The position numbers and the translations under genes are program-made. Shown one piece after another: positions 27,455-35,500 of a stretch of 64,000 bases of DNA. Source of the DNA: Massilia sp. Leaf139 (GTDB lineage Bacteria; Pseudomonadota; Gammaproteobacteria; Burkholderiales; Burkholderiaceae_D); assembly GCF_001424165.1 (NCBI RefSeq), contig NZ_LMOJ01000025.1, positions 578,134-642,133 on the forward strand, written 5' to 3'. The notes beneath the pieces were generated by a model. The model saw only the letters and a program-made list of their open reading frames with translations. It searched no databases and had not been told where the DNA came from. Position 1 is the stretch's first letter; each line of letters begins with the position of its first letter.

Positions 27455-27470
27455 GTCTCGGAATGCTTTC

Positions 27471-28304
27471 TTATTGGCCGGCCTGCGGCAGGATGCGGTA
27501 AAACCGGTTGGGAACGAGTTTGCCCATGCCGAAGCGCTGGGCGTTCAACAGGGCGCCGTAGGTGTAGTCTTGGGCCGCGCGCAGCGCCTCGACGGCGTCC
27601 ATGCCGTGCGCCATGCAGGCGGCAAGCGCGCCCGAGAGCGTGGTGCCGGCGCCGACGAAATGGCCGGGCAGGTGCTGCCAGTCGATGATGGTGACGCCGT
27701 CGTCGCGGTCGAACAGGGTGTTGGCGCGCTTGTGGCCGTTCTTATGGCCATTGCGCGAGGTACCGGTGACGAGCACGTACTGGCAGCCGCGCGCGGTCAG
27801 TTCGGCGACGTCGGCTTCGAGCGAGCTGTCGACGCCCGCCTCGCGCCAGAGTTCGGCCATGCGCCCGAGTTCCGACTGCGACAGCTGCAGCACTGTCGCC
27901 TGCGGCGCCAGGATCTGGCGGATCGAGGCGACGATGTCCTCGTCGGACATGCCGGAGTCGGGCAGGGCGGACAAGAACGGGTCGACGATCAGCGGCACCT
28001 CGGCATAGTCGGAGACGATCTCGGCGATGGCGGCGGCCTGCTCGATGCTGGCGATGGCGCCGATTTTCACGGCGGCGATCGGCATGTCTTCCAGCACCTG
28101 GCGCGCCTGGTCGGCCATGACGCCGGTGTCGACCTCGTGCCATTCCTCGACGCGTGCGCTGTCGGACACCAGCATCGCGGTGGTGATCGAGAGGGCATGG
28201 CAGCCATGGGCGGCGAAGGTGGCGACATCTGCCTGCACGCCGAGTGCCCCGACCGGGTCGGACACCCCAAATGTGAGAATCAGCGGAGACGGTTGGTTTT
28301 GCAC
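27471..28304 (-). CDS. ThiD/PdxK-like kinase with diverged active site
   Basis: A 277-residue ribokinase-fold protein of the hydroxymethylpyrimidine (phosphate) kinase family. The N-terminal motif is [15 protein letters not shown] where ThiD usually has GSDPSGGAGIQAD. At the catalytic loop, [12 protein letters not shown] (218-229) replaces the usual GTGCTLSAAIAA, so the catalytic cysteine is Thr221. It may have another substrate or reduced activity. It is divergent from rubredoxin with about 55 bp between starts. A ThiD-like gene beside hemL and rubredoxin is a known Burkholderiales arrangement. Confidence 0.82.
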   Translation of the reverse strand: MQNQPSPLILTFGVSDPVGALGVQADVATFAAHGCHALSITTAMLVSDSARVEEWHEVDTGVMADQARQVLEDMPIAAVKIGAIASIEQAAAIAEIVSDYAEVPLIVDPFLSALPDSGMSDEDIVASIRQILAPQATVLQLSQSELGRMAELWREAGVDSSLEADVAELTARGCQYVLVTGTSRNGHKNGHKRANTLFDRDDGVTIIDWQHLPGHFVGAGTTLSGALAACMAHGMDAVEALRAAQDYTYGALLNAQRFGMGKLVPNRFYRILPQAGQ

Positions 28305-28359
28305 GACGGGTAGATTAAGATACCTGATTCCCCATTTTACTAGATCGAAGGAATGACAC

Positions 28360-28551
28360 GTGAGTAACGAAACGACTGCGACCGCTTACCAGACCTGGAT
28401 GTGCCTGATCTGCGGATGGGTCTACGACGAAGAAGCGGGCGCTCCTGACGACAATATTGCGCCGGGTACGCGCTGGGCGGATGTGCCGATGAACTGGACG
28501 TGCCCGGAATGCGGTGCGCGGAAAGACGATTTTGAGATGACCGCGATCTGA
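28360..28551 (+). CDS. Rubredoxin
   Basis: A 63-residue protein with one mononuclear iron site from two CxxC pairs, Cys15/Cys18 (CLICG) and Cys48/Cys51 (CPECG), plus the conserved aromatic core (YDEEAGAPDDNIAPGTRWADVP). It is a one-electron carrier in the cytoplasm; its partner is not in the window. About 9 residues precede the usual rubredoxin core. Confidence 0.96.
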   Translation: MSNETTATAYQTWMCLICGWVYDEEAGAPDDNIAPGTRWADVPMNWTCPECGARKDDFEMTAI

Positions 28552-28558
28552 TTTGGCT

Positions 28559-28703
28559 GTTGTAGGGGTCATTGAGGCCAGTGGCCTCAATGACGGATTC
28601 ACCGGGCTCCGCCCACGCGGTATGGTAACGATGCGTACCACTGAGGGCATTCCACGTTGCGGCTGTGCTGATGTCGTACCGCGTGGGCGGAGCCACCCTA
28701 CAA
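28559..28703. repeat. REPIN-like composite inverted repeat, about 145 bp
   Basis: The ends are TTGTAGGG (28559-28566) and CCCTACAA (28696-28703). Inside, GTCATTGAGGCC-AGT-GGCCTCAATGAC (28568-28594) is a perfect 12-bp hairpin. GGCTCCGCCCACGCGGTA (28605-28622) is repeated perfectly inverted at 28677-28694. The arms match the GTAGGGTGGGC family found elsewhere in the window. No ORF inside. Confidence 0.75.
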
Positions 28704-28736
28704 ATGCCGCATTTCAGTGCTAACTTGGCAAGCAAG

Positions 28737-28764
28737 TTGTCAAACCAACCTGGTCTGATAACGT
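28737..28764 (+). promoter_or_regulatory. Possible promoter of the pilG-chpA cluster
   Basis: TTGTCA (28737-28742) and TAACGT (28759-28764) with a 16-bp spacer lie in AT-rich DNA about 125 bp before pilG. The -10 is weak. Confidence 0.3.
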
Positions 28765-28889
28765 AATTTCTAGCCCTTCCAACAAGCTTTTCCCCCTCCC
28801 GTCTCCTCGTAGTTGACGCTGTGCAACACTTCCCGCACAAGCCGATCCCGCTATGCTATCTTGGCGTTCCATGCTGAAGTGAAACGAAA

Positions 28890-29285
28890 ATGACGACATC
28901 ACAGGGAGCAAGCGGCCTCACCGTCATGGTGGTCGACGACAGCAACACGATCCGCCGTTCGGCCGAGATTTTCCTTACCCAGGCCGGCTACCAGGTGGTG
29001 CTGGCCGAGGACGGTTTCGATGCGCTCGCCAAGATCAACGACCACCATCCGGCACTCGTCTTCTGCGACATCCTGATGCCGCGCCTGGACGGTTACCAGA
29101 CCTGCGCCCTGATCAAGAAGAGCGCGCGCTTCCACGCGACGCCGGTGGTCATGCTGTCGTCGAAGGATGGCCTGTTCGACCGTGCGCGCGGCGCCATGGT
29201 CGGTTCCAGCGCCTATCTCACCAAGCCGTTTTCCAAAGACACCCTGCTCGCGGCCGTCCGCGAGCACACGGCCGCCAAGGCCTGA
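28890..29285 (+). CDS. pilG: Twitching-motility response regulator PilG
   Basis: A 131-residue single-domain receiver (CheY-like) with acidic pocket Asp16-Asp17, phospho-acceptor Asp60 (VFCDILMP) and Lys112 (YLTKPFS). In Pseudomonas, PilG acts with PilH downstream of the ChpA kinase to control pilus extension and cAMP. The KPFSKDTLLAAVREH ending and the position at the head of pilG-pilH-pilI-pilJ-chpA support the name. Confidence 0.93.
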   Translation: MTTSQGASGLTVMVVDDSNTIRRSAEIFLTQAGYQVVLAEDGFDALAKINDHHPALVFCDILMPRLDGYQTCALIKKSARFHATPVVMLSSKDGLFDRARGAMVGSSAYLTKPFSKDTLLAAVREHTAAKA

Positions 29286-29306
29286 CATTCGAATTGCGGA
29301 GCCCCC

Positions 29307-29675
29307 GTGGCCATTCATAAAATCCTGATCGTCGACGATTCGCCGACCGAGCGCTACTACCTGACCGACATCCTGGTGAAAAACGGTTTTTCCGTTTCCA
29401 CCGCCGACAACGGCGAGGACGCGCTGGTCAAGATGCGCGCCGACCGCCCCGAACTGATCCTGATGGACGTCGTCATGCCCGGCGCGAACGGCTTCCAGGT
29501 GACGCGCTCCATCGCGCGCGATCCGGAGCTGGCCGCGGTGCCGGTCATCATCTGCAGCAGCAAGAACCAGGAAACCGACCGCATCTGGGGCATGCGCCAG
29601 GGCGCCAAGGATTATTTCGTCAAGCCGGTCGATGCCGGCCAGCTGCTGGCGCGCATCGCCGCGCTGGGCGCCTGA
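29307..29675 (+). CDS. pilH: Twitching-motility response regulator PilH
   Basis: A 122-residue single-domain receiver: Asp10-Asp11, acceptor Asp54 (LILMDVVMPG) and Lys106 (YFVKPV). PilH is thought to oppose PilG and promote pilus retraction. The start is GTG, matching the family start MAIHKILIVDDSPTERYYL; an ATG alternative would lose the first strand. It follows pilG by 21 bp and overlaps pilI by one base (TGATG). Confidence 0.93.
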   Translation: MAIHKILIVDDSPTERYYLTDILVKNGFSVSTADNGEDALVKMRADRPELILMDVVMPGANGFQVTRSIARDPELAAVPVIICSSKNQETDRIWGMRQGAKDYFVKPVDAGQLLARIAALGA

Positions 29676-30202
29676 TGCATGCCGAGGCCGGCGCGCTGGC
29701 GCCGCAGGCGAACCGCCGCACCCGCCTGAGCGACTACCAGGCGCAGCTGCTGGCGCGCATGCAGGCGGCGCAGAACGGCGCCCCGCAGGCACAGCACCAG
29801 CTCGGCGTCGCCATCGGCGGCGAGCGCTACCTGCTGGAACTGACCGAGGCCGGCGAGATCGTCCCGCCCGGGCTGCTCGTCGGCGTGCCGCTGACCCAGC
29901 CCTGGTACCTGGGCCTGGCCAACGTGCGCGGCAGCCTGCTCGGCGTGATCGACCTGGCGCGCTATGTCGACTGCGCCGCCAGCGCGGCCGGGCCGGAGGC
30001 GCGCCTGGTCTCGCTGGCGCCGCGCCTGGGCTTCAATTGCGCGCTGCTGGTCACGCGCGTGTATGGCCTGCGCCGGCCGAGCACGATGGAAAGCGTCAAC
30101 GGCAGGCTGCACGACGCCGACGGCCAGGCCTGGACGCCGCTGTCGCTGGCCGCGCTGGTGCGGGAAGAACGCTTCCTGCACGTGGCACTTCAACCCCGCT
30201 AA
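29675..30202 (+). CDS. pilI: CheW-like adaptor PilI
   Basis: A 175-residue CheW-domain protein that would link the PilJ receptor to the ChpA kinase. Core features are [35 protein letters not shown], the typical CheW NxRGxxLxVxDL motif, and [12 protein letters not shown]. It begins in the stop codon of pilH. Confidence 0.92.
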   Translation: MHAEAGALAPQANRRTRLSDYQAQLLARMQAAQNGAPQAQHQLGVAIGGERYLLELTEAGEIVPPGLLVGVPLTQPWYLGLANVRGSLLGVIDLARYVDCAASAAGPEARLVSLAPRLGFNCALLVTRVYGLRRPSTMESVNGRLHDADGQAWTPLSLAALVREERFLHVALQPR

Positions 30203-30233
30203 CTACAACAACACCGCAGCACCAGGAGCCGCA

Positions 30234-32561
30234 ATGGGAAAGATGAGCTTGAATTTCCTCCCGAAAGGGAAGGGCGAGAACGGCAAGAGCGACAGCGACA
30301 CCGTACTGGCGTCGCCCGACACCCGCTTCGGCGCCGACGTGCTGGCGCAGGCGCAGCCCGCCGCCGCGTACGCAGCCGCGGCGCCCGCGGCCGGCGGCTC
30401 GGCCGAGGAAGCCATGCTGCGCCTCGGGAACGTGATGCGCCGCCGCGCGCCCGCCGCGGCCGACGAGCTCGACGAGGAGGACAACCTCAGCCTGCCGCTG
30501 ATCGGCCACCTGTCGCTGCCGCGCCAGCTGCGCATCCTGCTGATTGCCTTCGTCGCCGGCATCCTGCTGACCATCCTCGGCATGTGGCAGAACGCCGAGG
30601 GCAACGCCAAGGTGGCGGCCCAGATCCAGGTCGCCGGCGACATCCTGATGCACACCCAGCGTGCCGGCAAGGCGGCGCCGAATGCGCTCGCCGGCCGCGC
30701 CGATTCGTTCGCCCAGCTCGACGAGAGCCGCGCCGAAGTCGACCGCAACATGCGCCTGCTGACCAAGGGCGGGGAACTCGGCGGCGTCGCCATCCCGGGC
30801 GCCGCCGGCCGCCAGAGCGCGCAGCTGCAGCGCGTGCGCGCGGTCTGGAAGGCGTCGGAGCAGGGCGCGGCCAACATCATCACGATGAAGCCGGCACTGA
30901 TCGCCTTCGATAAAAGCGTGCGCCAGCTCGACGCCCTCGCTTCGGAAATGCTGACCCTGAGCGAAGACCTGATGGTGCAGAACGTCGAGCGCGGCGCCAG
31001 CGCGCGCGAGCTGGCCGCCATCGGCCGCATGATGATGCTGACCCAGCGCCTGGCGCGCGGCGCCAACCAGTTCTTCGCCATCGGCATGCCGGGCGACGAC
31101 GCCGCGGTGCGCATCGGCGCCGACAGCGCCGCCTTCGAACACGCGCTGGGCACCCTGCTCGGCGGCGCGGCGGCCCAGCGCAATCCCGACCTGCGCGACA
31201 AGCTGGTGCAGGTGCAAACCCGTTTCAACGCCTTCCGCAAGGACTTCGCGCCCTTCCTCGACAACCCGGGCGCCTATTCGCAGGCCCGGGCCGCGGCGCG
31301 CACCATCCACCGCGACAACGAAGACATCAAGAAGGAAGTCACCACGCTGCAGGCCGGCTACCGCGAACAGCAGTCCTCGCAGAACGGCTGGTTCTGGCTG
31401 CTGGTGGTGGCCTCGATCTTCACGCTGGCCACGGCCGGCTCGATCAGCCGCGTCATGCTGCAGGACTCGCGCAACCGCACCCGCGGCGCCGACGCGCGCC
31501 GCCGCGAAGCCGAGGCGCTGCGCCAGCTGGCGCAAGCCCAGGAAGAAGAAGCCAAGGCCACCAACAGCCAGAACCAGGCCGCGATCCTGCGCCTGATGAA
31601 CGAACTGCAGGAAGTGGCCGACGGCGACCTGACCGTGCACGCCACCGTTTCCGAAGACATCACCGGCGCCATTGCCGATTCCGTCAACTACACGGTCGAG
31701 GAACTGCGCACCCTGGTGCAGCGCGTGACCACCACCGCCGAACAGGTGACGCTGGCCTCGAACGAGGCGCAGAACATCTCCACTGGCCTCCTGGACGCGA
31801 CCGCGCAGCAGTCGCGCGAGATCGAGGACGCGTCGAGCACGGTGCTGCGCATGGCCGGCGAGATCACCGACGTGTCGAAGTCCGCCAACGAATCGGCCGA
31901 CGTCGCGCGCCAGTCGGTGGCGGCAGCGGAGCAGGGCTCGGCCGCCGTGCAGAATGCGATCCTCGGCATGCACGAGATCCGCGAGCAGATCCAGGAAACC
32001 TCCAAGCGCATCAAGCGCCTGGGCGAATCCTCGCAGGAGATCGGCGAGATCACCGAGCTGATTTCCGACATTACCGAACAGACCAACGTGCTGGCGCTGA
32101 ACGCGGCGATCCAGGCCGCGTCGGCCGGCGAGGCGGGGCGCGGCTTCTCGGTCGTGGCGGAAGAGGTGCAGCGCCTGGCCGAACGCTCGGGCGAAGCGGC
32201 CAAGCAGATCGGCGCCCTGGTGCGCACGATTCAGACCGATACCCACGACGCCGCCGCGGCCATGGAAAAATCGACCCAGGGCGTGGTCGAGGGCGCGCGC
32301 CTGTCGGATGCGGCCGGCGCCGCGCTGGCCGACATCTCGCGCGTGTCGAACCGCCTGGCCGAACTGATCCAGGGGATCTCGTTCGCAACCAGCCTGCAGG
32401 CGACGTCCGCCAACGGCGTGGCGCACAACATGCAGCACATCCTGTCGGTGACCGAGCATACGCAAGCCGGCACCGAGCAGACCGCCCAATCGATCCGCCA
32501 GCTGGCCGTGCTGGCGCAGGAACTGAAAAACTCGGTGTCGCGCTTCCGCGTCGCCGCCTGA
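30234..32561 (+). CDS. pilJ: Type IV pilus methyl-accepting chemoreceptor PilJ
   Basis: A 775-residue transducer with two membrane helices (about 101-117 and 385-402) enclosing a periplasmic PilJ-type sensor. A HAMP-like region follows ([29 protein letters not shown], as MNELQE...), then a cytoplasmic signalling domain with the conserved hairpin tip [20 protein letters not shown] (about 613-632). A basic, Ala-rich cytoplasmic extension of about 90 residues precedes the first helix. AGGAG lies 5 nt before the ATG. No pilK (CheR) or chpB (CheB) gene is present here, so how it adapts is unclear. Confidence 0.94.
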   Translation: MGKMSLNFLPKGKGENGKSDSDTVLASPDTRFGADVLAQAQPAAAYAAAAPAAGGSAEEAMLRLGNVMRRRAPAAADELDEEDNLSLPLIGHLSLPRQLRILLIAFVAGILLTILGMWQNAEGNAKVAAQIQVAGDILMHTQRAGKAAPNALAGRADSFAQLDESRAEVDRNMRLLTKGGELGGVAIPGAAGRQSAQLQRVRAVWKASEQGAANIITMKPALIAFDKSVRQLDALASEMLTLSEDLMVQNVERGASARELAAIGRMMMLTQRLARGANQFFAIGMPGDDAAVRIGADSAAFEHALGTLLGGAAAQRNPDLRDKLVQVQTRFNAFRKDFAPFLDNPGAYSQARAAARTIHRDNEDIKKEVTTLQAGYREQQSSQNGWFWLLVVASIFTLATAGSISRVMLQDSRNRTRGADARRREAEALRQLAQAQEEEAKATNSQNQAAILRLMNELQEVADGDLTVHATVSEDITGAIADSVNYTVEELRTLVQRVTTTAEQVTLASNEAQNISTGLLDATAQQSREIEDASSTVLRMAGEITDVSKSANESADVARQSVAAAEQGSAAVQNAILGMHEIREQIQETSKRIKRLGESSQEIGEITELISDITEQTNVLALNAAIQAASAGEAGRGFSVVAEEVQRLAERSGEAAKQIGALVRTIQTDTHDAAAAMEKSTQGVVEGARLSDAAGAALADISRVSNRLAELIQGISFATSLQATSANGVAHNMQHILSVTEHTQAGTEQTAQSIRQLAVLAQELKNSVSRFRVAA

Positions 32562-32586
32562 GCCGCATATATATCCGACGACGACC

Positions 32587-35500
32587 ATGACTTCATCCCC
32601 GCACGCGAGCGCTTTTGATACCGGCCCCCTGTCGTGGGTGATCGGCGAGATCCGCGGCGCGCTCGAGCGCGCCGGCACCGCCGTCAACGATGCCGCCACG
32701 CGCGCCAGCGAAGCCCAGCCGACCCTGCTGCTGCATGCGAAGACCCACCTGCACCAGGCCCACGGCGCGCTGCAGATGGTCGATGTCGACGGTGTCGGCC
32801 TGCTCACCGCTGCCGCCGAGCGCACGCTCGAGCACTTCAAGGAGCGCAGCCTCGACTGCACGCTGGAGAATGCGAAGACCGTGCGCGACGCCTTTGGCGC
32901 GATCGGCGAATACCTGGAAGAACTCGTGGCCGGCAGCGCGCCGCAGCCGGTGCGCCTGTTCCCGTATTACCGCGCGCTGCAGGAGCTGCTGGGCGCGGAG
33001 CGGGTTCACCCGTCGGATCTGCTGAGCATCGATTCCGGCGTGACCTGTGCGCTCCCGGAGGCCCCGGAGGCCGCCCCCGACTACGCCGCCTGCCGCGCCC
33101 AGTTCGAAAAGGCGCTGCTGCCCTACCTGAAGAGCGCAGATCCGGCCGCCCAGCGCACGCAGGCGGGCGCACTGGCGGCGGCGATCGCGCCGCTGGCCGC
33201 CAGCGCGCCGGATGCACAGGCACGCACGGCCTGGCGCGCGCTGCACGCGTTTGCGAACCTCGTCGCCGATGGTGTGGTCGCGGGCGATCTGTACGTGAAG
33301 CAGCTGTTCGGCCAGATCAACCTCCAGCTGCGCCGCCTGGCACAGGGACAGGTGGGTCTGCCCGAGACGATGCTGCGCGACGCGCTGTTCTTCATCGCCG
33401 CCGCACCTGGCGCCGAGGGGGACGCTGCGCTGCTGCGCCGCGCCTTCCATCTCGAGGGCGCGGTGCCGCCGGACTATGCCGGGCGCCGCTACGGCAAGGT
33501 CGATCCGGCCGCGCTGAAGCAGGCGAAGGAAGCGCTGGCGCGCTCGAAAGCGGACTGGGATCAGCTGGCGCTGCAGGCCGACGACAGCCGCGAAGCCGAT
33601 TTCAAGAACGCGCTGGCGACGCTGGCCGGTGCCAGCGAAAAACTCGGCGCCCCGGCGCTGGCCCAGCTGCTGCGCGAACTGGGCCAGGCGGCCAGCGATT
33701 CCATCGCCTCCGGCCGCAACGAGGGCTTCGGCCTCGAGATGGCGACGGCGATGCTGTTCGTCGAACACGGCCTGGATCAGGTACGCCAGCTGCCCGACGA
33801 TTTCGGCCAGCACGCCGAAGTGGTGGGGCAGCGCCTGCTGGCCCTGGCTGCCGGCCAGACGCCGCCCGCCGCGCCCGACTGGCAGAACGAGCTGACGCAG
33901 CAGATCCAGCAGGGCCAGACGGTGGCCGTGCTGGCGGGCGAGATCAAGTCCGGCCTGCGCCAGGTCGAAAAACTGCTCGACGAATACTACGACGACCCGC
34001 AGCACAAGCGCGGCGCCCTGGTGGCGGCCGATCCGGTGCTGCACCAGATCCAGGGCGCGCTCTCCATCCTCGACCAGGAAGCGGCGGCGCGCACCGCCTA
34101 CCACGTGCGCGACGCGGTGGCCGGCATGGCCGAGGGCGACGGCGACGTCCAGTCCCAGGCGGCAGTCCTGCACAACATCGCGCGCAACATCGGTGCGCTC
34201 GGCTTCTTCACCGACATGCTGGCGCAAAACAGCGAGAGCGCAAAGGGCCGCTTCGTGTTCGACGACGAAGCGGGCCTGCTGCGCGAGCTGAGCTTCGAGC
34301 AGGCGGGCGGCGCGCAGGAAACGGCCGCGGCGCCTGGCATCGTCGAGGCACCGGAAGTCCAGGCCGCCGCACCGGAAGCGGACGTCGACGCCGAACTGCT
34401 CGAGATCTTCGTGCTCGAAGCCGGCGAAGTGCTGGACACGATCGCGAGCACGCTGCCGGCGCTGCGCCAGGATCCCGCCGCGCAGGATGCGCTGACGGTC
34501 GTGCGGCGCGCCTTCCATACGCTCAAGGGCAGCGCGCGCATGGTCAGCCTGGATGAATTCGCGGCCGCCGCGGCGGCGCTCGAACGCGTCATGAACGTGT
34601 GGCTGGCCGATGGCCGCGCCGCTACGCCAGATTTGCTCGATCTGGTCGAACACGCGCATGGCGCGCTGGCGCCCTGGGTGGCCGAGCTGGCGGCGCAGGG
34701 CACGTCGGATCGCGCCAGTGCGGCGCTGGTGGCGGCCGCCGAGCGCGTGCAGGCGGGCGGCGCCTTTGCCGGGGAAGCGGCGGAGACCGCGCCGGCCGAG
34801 CCTGTGCCGCAAGAAGAACCCGAAGCGGCCAGCAACGTGATCGCGCTGCCGACGGCCACGCGCCCGGCGCCGGCGGCCGACGAGAACCTGCACCGCGTCG
34901 GCACGCTCGAGATCCCGCTGGCCCTGTACAACATCTATGTCGCCGAAACCGACGAGCTGGTGCGCCTGCTCGAACGCGATTTCGGCGAGTGGCGCCACGA
35001 GGCGGGCCGTCCCGTCAGCGCGGATGCACTAAAAGCCGTGCACACGCTGGCGGGCACCTCGGGTACGGTCGGCTTCCTCGCATTGCGCGACCTGGCGCAG
35101 GCGCTGGAGACGACGCTCGAGATGCTGGCCGCGCCGGCACCATTGCTGACGCCGGCCCAGCATGACGTCTTCGACGCCGTGCTGGCGCGCGTGCGCCAGA
35201 TGCTGCAGGCCTTTGGCCGCGACGAGCTGGCCGAGGCCCAGCCCGACATGCTGGCGCAGCTGGCGCTTCTCGCCGAAGCGCTGGCCCAGCAGCAGGCCGC
35301 CGCCGCGTATGGCGACGCCCCTCCCGAGCTGGCGCGCCGGCTCGACGACCTGTTCGCCCAGGCCTACGACGCGCTGCTGGCCGCACCGCCGGTGCTGGAG
35401 CAGACCGCGCTGCCGGCAGCCGAGAAGCCGGCTGCCGCCGAGGTCGACGACGACCTGTTCGGCCTCGATTTCGACGCCCTGTTCGATAGCCCGGCGGCGC

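Larger units (their letters stand above)
28552..28889. other. Intergenic region: palindromic element and pilG promoter region
   Basis: The first 150 bases are a composite inverted-repeat element (listed separately). The rest (28704-28889) is more AT-rich and probably carries the pil-chp promoter. No ORF here is convincing. Confidence 0.6.

Noticed and set aside
30096-32861. A 921-codon minus-strand frame opposite pilJ
   Set aside because: Arg/His/Gly-rich shadow of a well-supported chemoreceptor gene; no domain or start signal.
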